Assembly: GCA_019828595.1 (NCBI GenBank) | Contig: JAHQRK010000013.1 | Location: 1,519,501 to 1,583,500, forward strand | Source: Aphanomyces cochlioides | Lineage: Eukaryota > Oomycota > Saprolegniomycetes > Saprolegniales > Verrucalvaceae | Length of the DNA: 64,000 nt | Direction of reading: 5' to 3' | Shown here: in pieces, positions 31,546 through 41,907 of the stretch | Layout of the letters: the number at the start of each line of letters is the position of its first letter | Position numbering within the stretch: position 1 is the stretch's first letter | Translations under genes and position numbers: made by a program | Notes under the pieces: generated by a model | The model's input: the letters and a program-made list of their open reading frames with translations, nothing else | The model's database searches: none | What the model was told of the DNA's origin: nothing

Positions 31546-31815
31546 AATTTGAATATACTGGTCTTTAATTGGCTGAAATTTCGGTGCAGACATTTCAGGA
31601 CAAGTCGAGGAGTTCAGTGCTCTCATGGTGCATTGCATGGATCAAGCGGAACTTCAAGACTGCCCCTCGAGGAATACAAGGTCCTCTCAGAGCAATTCAC
31701 AGCAGTCTCACGAAGATCAATCATCTGTGCCGTCTTCACTCTATCACACGCGTCAATGATATTGGTGATCGATTCGACGAATCACGCTCAATTCGGAAAT
31801 TTACGAAAAATCGAT

Positions 31816-31839
31816 AATACACCTTTTGACATTTTCCCT
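31816..31839 (-). repeat. Right TIR of the MULE/SET element
   Basis: Reverse complement of the left TIR. Confidence 0.72.
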
Positions 31840-31846
31840 AAAAAAT

Positions 31847-32196
31847 ATACTAAAGGCGTATATTTTGACCAGTATTATATAATTCGGTCAAACTCTCTAA
31901 TTTTATTCTATTTTCTTGGGAATCCAGACAGTCCAAAAATAGAATTATTATGATATTATTGATTTGATTCAAATTTTGGGTATCGGCGCAATCGAATCAC
32001 GCCAAAGAACCGATCCGCGAATCGATCCCATTGGCTGATTTTTCAATGTCAGTATTTGATTGGTCAAAATGCGTCTTTAATGTCGTATTAGCCAATCAAA
32101 ACGATTGGTAAACAACTCAACAAATCACACCGATACCCGAATTTTGCTCGAAAGCACAATAAAATAATCCATATTCTTTTCCCAAAATGCAGAATA
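31847..32196. other. AT-rich spacer with repeat fragments
   Basis: Holds copy 2 of the dispersed repeat (31963-32035) and a MITE-end fragment near 31917. No gene. Confidence 0.5.
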
Positions 32197-32412
32197 CTAC
32201 TCTGGTCCATAATTAAAGTACCATTTGACTTTTGATTGACGGGATTTTTCTAATTCACACGGAATCTAGGTGCTGATTGGCTTATCAAACAGCGCGAAAT
32301 CTCGTCTTTGATTGGCTAGTTTTTGATCATTCCAACTCCCAAGGACGGCAGAGCTATGGCCATTCAAAGTTCATGGTCCACAGCGTAAAGCAATAAAACT
32401 TTACGGTGGCAG

Positions 32413-32431
32413 TTCATTTCTCAACTTTGCC
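32413..32431 (+). promoter_or_regulatory. Inr/FPR-like promoter of the mariner transposase
   Basis: TTCATTTCTCAACTTTGCC lies 39 bp before ATG 32471 and fits the oomycete Inr+FPR pattern well. Confidence 0.45.
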
Positions 32432-32470
32432 TCTCCTTCCCATGTGCAAGACACTCTACTGCTCAAGTCA

Positions 32471-33888
32471 ATGTCTCCCAAACCTTCGCTCGTCATGCAG
32501 GCGTCAGCCGGGTCCAAACAAGGCCATCGAAAGCTCAACGCCGACGAGCGGCGAGCCATCTACGAGGCGCTCCTAGAGCGATCCGTCGACGGTCAACTCC
32601 CGCATGGTGCACTTTCCGACACTGCTCGTGTGTTTCAACTTTATTGGAAAACAATATCTCGTGTGTGGGTCCGCGCTCGGCGCTCGATTCTTCGCGGCGG
32701 TGCGCTCGCGGACATCTCCAATAAAATGGCAGGTATTACTTCTGAAATTCGATATTTTGATTATAAATATTGTGTAAAAGAGAATTCAATTCTAACAGTT
32801 TTACTATTTTAGGCAATTGTGGACGCAAGAAAATCCGCTTGCCCGAGAAGATCGAACAAGATGTGAAGGGGACAGAAATGCAAGATCGGCAGACGCTTCG
32901 ATCACTTGCAGAGCACTCAGGCGTTCCAAAAACAACTCTCATTCGCCACATGAAGGGAGGCAAACGCTTGAAGTGACGGTCAAGCTATTTGAAGCCAAGT
33001 TTGAGTGAAGTCCACACCGAAAGAAGGCTCCGCCATGCAATGTCATTTCTGCAACCTTCGACTAGAGAAAACCACGCCTTCGTCAATATGCACTCGTACG
33101 TGCATATCGATGAGAAGTGGTTTTTCTTGACGAATGTTAAAAGAAGGATTTACGCCTATGACGACGAAGTTGTCCCGCGCCGCTCTGGAAAGTCAAGACG
33201 CTTTGTGACGAAAGTGATGTTTTTGGCCGCGGTTGCACGCCCTCGTTACGACTATACCAAGAAGAAGATTTTTGACGGGAAGATTGGCGCCTGGCCTTTT
33301 GTTGAGACTACTCTTGCCAAGCGTGGTAGCAAGAACCGTGCCAAGGGGGGCCCTGTTTTGTCGTTGCAACCAGTCAACTCTGACACGTACCAAGCCATGA
33401 TTTTTGACAAGGTTATTCCCGCAATCAAGGCCAAATTTCCCGTCCGAGACCAAATGGGAACGATATTTCTCCAGCAAGACAACGCGAGTCCGCATAAGTG
33501 TGTGACGACAAAGACGTTGAAGCTGCATGGCATTGAAGGGATCGAGGCGGCAAATCAGCCCTCACAGAGTCCAGACTTTAATGTTTTAGACTTAGGTTAT
33601 TTTAACGCTATTCAAAGTCTTCAGTATCAAAAGTGTACTCGAACGATCGAGGAACTTGTTGATGCTGTTGAAAGCTCCTTTAATGAGCTGCCTTGTGAGA
33701 CTCTTTCGAAAAACTTCATATCACTGCAAAAAGTTATGGAGATGTCGATTGAAGTCAATGGTGGCAACGATTACAAGATCCCCCATTTGAGAAAAGATGC
33801 CATCGAGGATTTGACGACGTTCAATGTCAAGTGTGATCAATCAATCTTCAACCGCGGACTTGAACACTTGAATTCCCTTTCCCAGTAA
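32471..33888 (+). pseudogene. Tc1/mariner transposase, one intron, one TGA
   Basis: Exon 1 (32471-32732) encodes a helix-turn-helix region (LNADERRAIYEALLER, SDTARVFQLYWKTISRVW). An 80-nt intron (32733-32812, GTATTA...TTTTAG, phase 1) leads into exon 2 with a second HTH (LRSLAEHSGVPKTTLIRHM). TGA at 32974-32976 breaks the frame before RSSYLKPSLSE. The catalytic core follows intact: HIDEKWFF (first Asp), FLQQDNASPHK (second) and SQSPDFNVLDLGYFNAIQSL (third). The frame is otherwise open to TAA 33886-33888. The LDLGYFNAIQSLQ tail is, from memory, common in oomycete mariner transposases. A single reversion would restore the frame. Confidence 0.85.
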
Positions 33889-34025
33889 AAGAATAATATT
33901 GCATTATATTTTCGTGTTGATATATTTGTTTTGAAGGTTGCATACAAACATTAAGTTACTTTTTAGACACAAGTATACTTTAATCAAGTCAAAATATGGG
34001 ACTTTCTTTGTCGACCAGAGTAGTA

Positions 34026-35364
34026 GTACCCAATAAGGAATTATCACAATATTTTTAATGTGTATCCAGACGGGCCAATAATAAATTTTGATAGGGAGGC
34101 AAAACCAGTTAACCAAGAGCTGGTGAGCTTGACCAAAGCTCTATCGCGACTTACCTCTTTGCCAAGCACTGAGTCGCCATGTCTTCGCTTAGTCTAAACG
34201 TCAGGAGCCAAAGTGCCAATGCAACGTGGTCGTCGTCATCATAAAATCAACATGTTCGGTGAGTACACTTTTGCGCCACATTGTGAGCGATGGATGAATG
34301 AAGCAGGCCTGATGCTATGTTTATATAGACACAAACCAATCAAATGATTGTATAATTTTAGCCATCGCAACCGCCAGCTCTGACCTCCTACAAATATCAT
34401 GAAAGGCCTAGCAAAATATTCTAACAATACTAACAGGATTTAAGCATGATGAAAACAATATATTTATAAAACAACATGTGTTAGACAAACGTTGACGTTG
34501 TTTAACACAACACTCGGTGCAACGACGATTGTGGTTCAATATGCCATATTCACGGCTGCCTGACCCCTCGACAACCCGACGTTGAAAATTTCCGCCGCTT
34601 CTGCAGATGAAGGTTGCTTCATTAAAAGACGAGGCCTTATTAGCATTGCAAATAGTATTGACGTTGAAGATATGTCGATGGCCGCCATTCATGCTCGCAG
34701 ATGCCGTACAATCCGTTTGTTGAAAATATCGATCTCACACCATGGAATGGAGGTTGTTTTGCAGATGTAATCTAGAGAATCATCATGAAATTGAATATGC
34801 TCACTCGTATTGGGGCTGGAATACAATGCCGAAAATCAAATCTGCAAAGGAATGACAAAGTTGAAAAGCGTTTTCGCATCTGTCAAGCCGATCTTGTCAA
34901 CGAGAATTAGGCATGACACTCGTGAATTAAAAATGCACTCAAACAGGCTGACAAGAAGTCTTAAACAGTTTAACATGAATATAGCCTCATTGGCTTGTTC
35001 GCCGGTCTTGTGGACAAAACTTGATGCCAATATATATTGACGACAAACTGTTGATACCAATTACAGACGAGCGGTGCATTGGACGTTAACTTAGAAAGCA
35101 CGATCTCCTGGGATCGGGTTAAACAAACGCTGTAGTTGCCATCGTTACTCCATCTGCAAACGACTTTTGTCATCTAACGTTAGAACGACCCTCCACAAAG
35201 TCCAGTAGTCTAGAAATCGTTGTGGGAACGTTTTAAGCAAGAGTCTGTCGCGCTTTGTGTTGTGATGTTGTTGGCGCGGACGACACTTGAGACTGCGTTG
35301 TCATGGATTGCATTGACACAAACGATAGATCACAGGTAGCCAGGATGTATTCGAGCACGTTAAT
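34026..35364. other. Unassigned region, possible old pseudogene on minus
   Basis: One minus frame (about 35180 to 34239) has several protein-like open pieces (for example 35060-34836 and 34427-34239) separated by TGA and TAA stops. No family is recognised. A MITE-end fragment lies near 34067. Confidence 0.3.
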
Positions 35365-35535
35365 CTATGGCTTATCGGTAGTTCGGATTCTTTCAATGTT
35401 GAAGCTTTCAGTAGCGGCTTCGTCGTTGTCGTTTTGGTCTTCAGCGATTGGTACAACTGGAGCAGGGATGGCACCTTTCAACGACGTCGTGGCGACAGCA
35501 ATCGCGGCGGTAGACAATACCCAAAGAAGCTTCAT
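35365..35535 (-). CDS. Tiny secreted protein, RTTDKP family, member 1
   Basis: 56 aa from ATG 35535. Signal peptide MKLLWVLSTAAIAVATTSL, a Pro/Ala stretch, an acidic middle (EDQNDNDEAATE) and the C-terminus IERIRTTDKP. The last seven residues (IRTTDKP) are identical to those of the 57-aa protein at 40258-40431, which also shares signal peptide, size and acidic linker, so the two are paralogues. No cysteine and no transmembrane segment beyond the signal. A strong Inr/FPR site precedes it. Function unknown; the mature peptide is only about 35 residues. Confidence 0.72.
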   Translation of the reverse strand: MKLLWVLSTAAIAVATTSLKGAIPAPVVPIAEDQNDNDEAATESFNIERIRTTDKP

Positions 35536-35544
35536 TTTTGTCAA

Positions 35545-35563
35545 GGAAAATTGAAAAATGATC
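35545..35563 (-). promoter_or_regulatory. Inr/FPR core promoter of RTTDKP member 1
   Basis: The minus strand reads GATCATTTTTCAATTTTCC, ending 9 bp before the ATG. An excellent match to Inr plus FPR. Confidence 0.55.
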
Positions 35564-37330
35564 TGAATGCAGAGAGAGATCTGTGCTGGTCCGTACCTAA
35601 GTTCGCCTTTCTGAAGAGGTGGAAGCTTGGAGTGACGATCCATATGTAGTTCCACACTGGCGACATTGTCAAGCAGCGGCATTTATTTCAACTCTGGCTC
35701 TCAAACGCGCAAGTACAGAATGTTTTCGTGATGCTCATAGAGAGGTGATGAAGATGATAAGCCTCTAGACGGTGCTTCCACGTCACGTCACTTCTTACTG
35801 GTTTCACCACCCAAATGCGAGTTTATCGACAGGTGATTTTGCATGTCAATCTCAAATTGCGCAATCCTATCAAAACTAACAGCGCGATTGTTATGATTCC
35901 CATTCCTGCTTTGTATCCTGATTGATAAGTGCCCCCTTCGTGCAAATTTAATCAGCACACTGACAATCCCAGCTCATCAAACCCAATGCTGCATCAAGCG
36001 ACATCATCGTCCTGTGTAATGGTTGCTGATTTCTTCTGTGGGATTGCAACAGTCTCCTTACCAACTTTCAAATCGATTCATTTATGGGTTCACAGGAAGG
36101 ATTAGAACTCTGGCGTAGGCTTCAATGCTACGGTGATGCAGCACCTTGTCTGTGCTCATGGACCAGGTCAGTTGGCAGGGAGGCGGATCTCTTGTAGTGA
36201 AGCTGCTTGCGAGTCCAGAGATCACACCGCTCATTTACACTGTAGCGCGGCTCGTTACAAAAATCTCTACGTGTCGCTACTTCGAGCAATTCCCTCATCG
36301 CAGAATGACACACCTGTTCTGTCATGGATGCATGCGTGCTATGAAGGAACGGCGCCTTCGCCTGCACCAACTACCAGTGACACTAGAATCAACGCCAGTC
36401 CACTGGAAGCAATATCAGTGGCAAGGAAATTCCCATCTTCTTCATAACAGGAATGCATCAGTGCTAAAACAGGAGTGTGATTCCCGGTCTGAAGGAATTG
36501 CTCCGCTATTTCAGCAAAATATTTTCTCGTGGAAGCTTACTCTCGGTACTGTCACTTCAGCATCCAGGTGTAGGTCGCACTGTAACGTTACAGAGGCGCC
36601 AGAATTTTGTCAACGCGTGATAAAGAAGGGGAGATTCACATTGCCGTTCATTCTTTGAACCTTCCCCTCAGCTCAACAGATGAAGACTGCCAGTATTGCA
36701 TTGCGAATGGGCTATTTGGTCCGTCGTGGTATTGTCTTTTTCGTCCAAATTTATGATCAAAATCGACGAAATTTGTGAGATCAATCTGGCAATAGTGAAT
36801 TCAAGTATAATCGGAAGGTACATGAATTAATGTGTGTTGGTGTGTTTTGTGTGTGTTTAAACAAACTCTGGATGCTGATTGGCTGGTTCGATTTGGTGAT
36901 TGATTCAAAGTTTGATCGATTTCAGCCAAGTTCGGAAATTTTGAGTCAATCAGACAATAGCAGCTGAGAAATCGCTGATTGACATCAAATTTAGTGTGGA
37001 CGATTCACATAGCCTTGACGAATACCTTTAAGTACTTCGCTTTCTGCTTGCTCATATTTCTTTCTTCTTACCCATTTCATGCGAAGAACAGTGCTCTTCG
37101 TTCTCTCAGCGGGCTAGTCTAACAGCGTGGATGGTTACACCACAACTGTCGCTCGGCCCCCAGAGCTTGTAACTTTCGATATGGAATCTCAAAGCTGGGT
37201 TCCTTTGAACGACCAAGCCATGCATTGTTGTGCCGATATCAACTTAGCCAAGTCAGATAAATGAAAGTCAAGGCGTTGGCTACCTGAATACTAGTACAGA
37301 GTTTTCGGAATATCTCGATACTTCTGGGTA
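35564..37330. other. Intergenic, no supported gene
   Basis: Frames at 36128-36658 on both strands lack recognisable features. A 65-codon minus frame at 36339-36536 looks protein-like but has no start. From 36750 the region is AT-rich with repeated TGATTGGCT motifs. Confidence 0.4.
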
Positions 37331-38209
37331 CTACTCTGGTCCGAAATAATTGCTACAGTTATTGTGGATTCGCTAGAAATTTCTCAATTTGGATTCGTTT
37401 TTTGTATCAATCTCCAATCGCGCCAATACATTGGATGAATGAAAATTAGAACAGTACTTTCTCTCATGGGAACTGTGCTTTCTTTAAAATTTTATTCAGC
37501 CAATCAAAATCGCCCAAAATATTTATTAGCCAATGGCGTCGATTGGTGAATCGATCCGCCGGCGTGATTCGATTGAACGGGGTCTGGAAATTCGTATCAA
37601 ATCAACAATACATTCTCTGCAGAACTTTTTTTCAAAAATAATCGAAATATTCAACGCTGATTGGCTCAGTAGTCAGCTTAGGATCTCCTCTTTGATTGGT
37701 TAATTTGTGGAAACTACAATTCGTCTCCGTACAAGGCGGATAGATCACATTTTTTTCGCTGTGGGTTTACTGTAGGAATTGAGCCCAATTTAATCACATA
37801 TCTAGATTCAACATCAAAGATAGATGGTGTTAACATAGCAACACCGCTGGTTCTTGGTGTATAGCCCGGTTGCAGGTCGTCAGAAGGCTGGAACCTATCA
37901 AACCTAGAGATGACTGTCAAACATAGCGCTCTCGCGATGAGAGCCGCCAATAGCCACACCTGACATGCGCTATAACATAACTGACATTATACTGACGTTA
38001 GACTTCGCTATTTCTATTCTGGGCAAGCAAGATGAACACAGAGAGACCTGTGTCATCGGGACATCGGTGCTGTTTGAATAAAAATATTAGACATCCTGTG
38101 AAATTTTATATAATGTTTTGAGGTTGTATACAAAAATCCATATATCCTCATATCCGGACATACTCAAATCAAGATAAAACAGTGTAGCATTTTTTGCGGA
38201 CCAGTGTAG
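37331..38209. mobile_element. Non-autonomous mariner-like element 1
   Basis: 879 bp flanked by TA (37329-37330 and 38210-38211), with inverted ends CTACTCTGGTCCGAAATAAT / CTACACTGGTCCGCAAAAAA. The ends resemble the coding mariner at 32197-34023, but no transposase is present. Contains an inverted copy of the dispersed repeat (37540-37605). Confidence 0.65.
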
Positions 38210-38439
38210 TACATTGCTGCCATCAAGAAATAGCGGATCTGTCTTGAGAGCTTCTGGTAGATCTTGGGTGCATGACGAAAAACGACGCTTTTGATCCTCG
38301 TTGTCGTGAAACCACTCTCATGACAACGACTTGATCATAAGAGATGGCAACGAGGACCCACGCAATCACGCCATGATCGTATGCATCGTGTTCGAATTGA
38401 CGGCGAAAAATAACTGCATCCATTACTGCATTGTCGTTG

Positions 38440-39000
38440 GGTCCAAAACTGGAAATTTGACATGTTTTGAAAATGTTTCAATTAATTGACGCATACACTA
38501 TTTCAAGTTTATGCAAACATTTTCTTAGATTGCCCTCGATCGTGACCATTAAATAGTGTGATTTCAAACGTTTTAAATGTTTGAAAACATGTTCGAAACA
38601 TTAAATTCATTTTCACTTGAAATTTGTATGAGTCAATTGTTGCGTCAATTCAACTCCAGTTTTGTATTAAAACCACAATACAATTGTACCATTAATTTTA
38701 AAAGTTTCACTCATTTGAAATGTCACTATTTATTTTTGAAGTATTGTCAATTTCAGTCAAATTTGAATTTTCGACCAAAAATCAAATACATTTCCAAATC
38801 GATTTGACCATACTGAAGCCAAGTTATACCGAATATTGGCCAAATTAATTGCAAGTGTGTTTGGGGGTGTTAGGGGGTGTTTTGCGTGAATTGGTTAAAT
38901 ACTCGATTCTGATTGGCTGCGAGGTTGGGAAATCGATTTAAAAAATCGATACATTTCCAGCCCATTTCACTATTTAGAATGAATCTCACAATATATTTTA
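38440..39000 (+). repeat. Dispersed AT-rich repeat, long copy
   Basis: The first part (38445-38660) matches 44070-44280, and the second (38740-39000) matches 42980-43240, at roughly 85-90% by eye. The element type is unknown; no coding capacity. Confidence 0.65.
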
Positions 39001-40227
39001 ATACAAAATAAACAAATTTTGATAGTTAGCATGTCTTGTCGTTCGTTACCCATGAGCTAATTGAATCCTTGGAATCGCGATATGGACAAGAGAGGGCGAG
39101 GTGGGATGTGATTGTTCATCGTCTTGACTGCTAGTCATCTCTCAGGATCAACTCGCCAGCACAAGTCCAAATGTCGTGCTGGAACAAAAGGTCTCTCGAG
39201 ATTGATCGCAGATTGAGAGTGTTAAATTGCCCGTGTTAGACATAAAACGACATGAACAATGGGACTTGAAGGCCATGGCGGTGCAATCGTCCCATATTCG
39301 TCCCATACTTTTTACAATTAGGGCGAATCGTTCATCGTAGTTGAGCGTCATCAATGCTATGGCATCTACTTCTGGGACGGAAGAGCCCCTTGCTACTTTT
39401 TACGATCGGCTGCAGGCTACGGTGCTTTGATCCGGTTGACAGAGAGTATATGGGGCGACTGTTATTGTCATCGTCGTCCAGAGAATCTTTCCCAAATTAC
39501 AGCAATTTTCTCGTATTAAATAATACATAATGTATTGAAGGATGTTTCTCAAGGGGGAGACCCTTCGTGGGGATCACCTCACACTAGATAACAGGCCGGA
39601 TTTAGCCTCACTCGTCATCGCCTAGGCGGCGCCACTTGGATGCAATTCTGCTGTCAAATCAAATTGTACAGGGATCAAGAGGCGTGTCACGAGTGACTAC
39701 CACCGATAGACTTTCCCGAGCCTTCTTGTACAAACCGCTCCCATGCTACACGAAACGCTGTTGAGCGTGAGGTACTGCATTCAGAGTCTGACTCGGTCAG
39801 AGGTCGATAGGATTGCTCATTTCTGCTACATCTGCGTCGACTTGCAATCCAACAATCGCCACGATTTCAGGCGCCGTGTTTGCAAGACGTAATGGTCCTG
39901 CGACAGCGCGAGACAGCAGGCGATAAGATTGAGACAATCACTTGCCATGACAGCGTCGTTGTGCGTTTGATCTTGGCCACGTGTGGTCCTCGGCGCTCTT
40001 TCGACTTTGACCTTTGCGTTTTGCGGTGCTGACAGCTGCCCCTGACATGGCTGACAGAGATAAAGCTCATCGAACCCGTTAAAAATCCTGCATGAGGCAT
40101 ATGGCGACTTGATAGTAAGAAACACACATGGTTTTCACGAAAGCACGCCGCCACTTGGCAATTTTCGCGCCCAGATTCGGACATTACAACTGGGAGACTT
40201 CTCTCACCCACCTGTTCTGTTCTCTCA
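39001..40227. other. Intergenic, no gene seen
   Basis: Higher GC from 39340 on, but no frame with recognisable features. Confidence 0.45.
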
Positions 40228-40245
40228 ACTCATTCTCCAATTTGC
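40228..40245 (+). promoter_or_regulatory. Inr/FPR core promoter of RTTDKP member 2
   Basis: ACTCATTCTCCAATTTGC, 12 bp before the ATG. The best match to the oomycete core promoter in the window. Confidence 0.6.
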
Positions 40246-40257
40246 ACGACCACAACC

Positions 40258-40431
40258 ATGAAGTTCGCATTTGTCTTGTTGATCGCCGCTCTCTTCGCGA
40301 CGGAAGCCGTCTACGCTGACAACCGAGTCTTGCGCGGTGCTGACAATGGAGATGCTGGTGCTGACGATGGTGATGCCCAACAAGACAGCGAATTCCACCT
40401 CGAGTACATCCGCACCACCGACAAGCCATAA
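40258..40431 (+). CDS. Tiny secreted protein, RTTDKP family, member 2
   Basis: 57 aa from ATG 40258. Signal peptide MKFAFVLLIAALFATEAVYA, then DNRVLRGADNGDAGADDGDA and the C-terminus YIRTTDKP. RVLR directly after the signal peptide has the RxLR form of oomycete host-translocation motifs, but it stands earlier than usual (residues 23-26) and there is no dEER, so this may be chance. Paralogue of 35365-35535. A polyadenylation-like AATAAA follows at about 40467. Function unknown; secretion is predicted. Confidence 0.78.
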   Translation: MKFAFVLLIAALFATEAVYADNRVLRGADNGDAGADDGDAQQDSEFHLEYIRTTDKP

Positions 40432-41014
40432 GCGCGAAATGTCAAGTCTTGTTCGATTCAATCCGTAATAAATATCCCATCCTCGTTGTGTCTCAATGCT
40501 CTTGTCGTTGTGAAAACGGTATCGTCGATTCAACCATCAAAGCAAACAAACAGAATAGCTCCAGATCGATGCGTCCTGGCGACACTATTGAACGTACCGC
40601 CCGTCTCGCCTCTTCCAAGAATATCCTGTACCAGATTATTTCAAGTTCAGACCATCAGCCTCTGCCTATACCAACCGTAGCCTGTTTCAAGCTTTGTCGT
40701 GCGTTAGGAGCATGGCAATGGCGAGCTTCCAAGGTGGCACTCCTTCTCGCTCTGATTGTGCTCGCTCGTTCAACTGGACGAACGAGCAAAAGCTGGTCAA
40801 ACTGGCCTGCATATCACGAAATAGGAGGGGTGTCACTTTTGCCGACCAGAGAATCTATGATATCACATTTAAAAAATTTCCCCGTCGTCAAACAATCATG
40901 ATTATTATACTTCGGTGTGGGATCATCGAGATGGTCGGATATCATTTTAACTTGATTAAAGTATACCATATTTTAGTCAAGCTTAATTTATTTTTATCCA
41001 ATCAAAGTTCTATA
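40432..41014. other. Intergenic with mariner-end fragments
   Basis: GACCAGAGAATC near 40840 resembles mariner ends. No gene seen. Confidence 0.45.
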
Positions 41015-41518
41015 TGAAGGCCCGGCATTCAAAAAATGGCTTATCGACCATCGTGCAACGTTTGAGTTAGATATTGCACGCTGAAATAGACTCCTTTTGG
41101 AACATTTTGACATCTCCAGCACTTGTAGAAGTGGCGCGAAGCAAATGTTATGGGGGTTAGAAGTCGGCTGATGGGCCATGTCGGCCAAAAAATGCATTTT
41201 TAGATATCGGTATGTTCTAAAAGTACTTTTCACGCTGAATCGAATAGAACTGTTGGTTTCATTCAAAACTGCCTTTAACCAAAACAAAAGAAAAAAACAA
41301 TTCCTTTGATGTTCTTAACAACATGAATAAAACACTTTGGTCAATACAGTAAGACCATTCAAGTGTGCAAACGAGAGATTGCTGTTTTTTACGCAAACTG
41401 TTTATCGATTTTCTCCAAACAAGAATTTTGAACAATGGAAGCACGCCTCATCTTTAAGGGCTGTTTTCTCAAAAACATCAAATGGTCGATAAGCCATTTT
41501 TTGAATGCCGGGCCTTCA
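41015..41518. mobile_element. MITE with perfect 37-bp TIRs and TA duplication
   Basis: 504 bp. The ends at 41015-41051 and 41482-41518 are perfect reverse complements starting TGAAGGCCCGGCATTCAAAA, flanked by TA on both sides. No coding capacity. Perfect long TIRs and TA sites point to recent mobilisation by a Tc1/mariner transposase of a type other than that at 32471. Confidence 0.88.
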
Positions 41519-41833
41519 TATGCCATGTGGTATCCTCCAATCATTTTACAGTTAACCTTATTAACAATCTGAGCGACTGTGGACCACATTAGGGAGATTT
41601 CGAAACTCGCACTTTCCCGTTCCCATGCACTATAATTTTTATGGGAATGGAATTTCTCCCGTATAATCAGCCAATTCTATGGGATAAAGTCAATTGCGGA
41701 TACTACAGTAGAGGAAACGTAGGAAGGCGAACGCAGGTTGCTCCCTGTTGAGGCTGTTTTTTAGGCTTAGAGCTCACCTGTTGGTTAATTTAGTTGATGG
41801 ACAATGTATTTTCATCCAATCAAATGATAGACG

Positions 41834-41878
41834 ACCAGAGTATCCATGATATCACGGAATCAGAAAACTCTGGTCGTC
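41834..41878. repeat. Short hairpin with mariner-like end
   Basis: GACGACCAGAGT and ACTCTGGTCGTC form a perfect 12-bp inverted pair about 24 bp apart. Possibly the collapsed ends of a CTCTGGTC element. Confidence 0.5.
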
Positions 41879-41907
41879 CGGTCGTATATGGATGGGGTTT
41901 CGTGATA

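Larger units (their letters stand above)
28247..31839. mobile_element. MULE-type transposon carrying a SET-domain gene
   Basis: Terminal inverted repeats of about 24 bp (28247-28270 and 31816-31839; AGGGAAAATGTCAAAAGGTG...) bound a 3.59-kb element, and AAAAAAT flanks both ends (28240-28246 and 31840-31846), which would be a 7-bp target duplication in low-complexity DNA. Inside, a SET-domain gene (plus) and a MULE transposase (minus) converge, with 75 bp between their stops. Both genes are damaged. A dispersed repeat (about 31475-31540) lies between the transposase start and the right end. Confidence 0.7.
32197..34023 (+). mobile_element. Tc1/mariner element, near-complete
   Basis: 1,827 bp between TA dinucleotides (32195-32196 and 34024-34025). 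The ends are imperfect inverted repeats of about 43 bp beginning CTACTCTGGTC. It encodes a transposase with one intron and one stop (32471-33888). The shared CTACTCTGG end links it to shorter elements at 37331 and 41908. Confidence 0.8.

Noticed and set aside
36146..36658. 170-codon plus frame and overlapping frames
   Set aside because: Nothing recognisable; a shorter minus frame overlaps it with equal plausibility.
41389..41589. Short minus frames inside the 504-bp MITE
   Set aside because: They read through the inverted repeat arms and have no counterpart among proteins.
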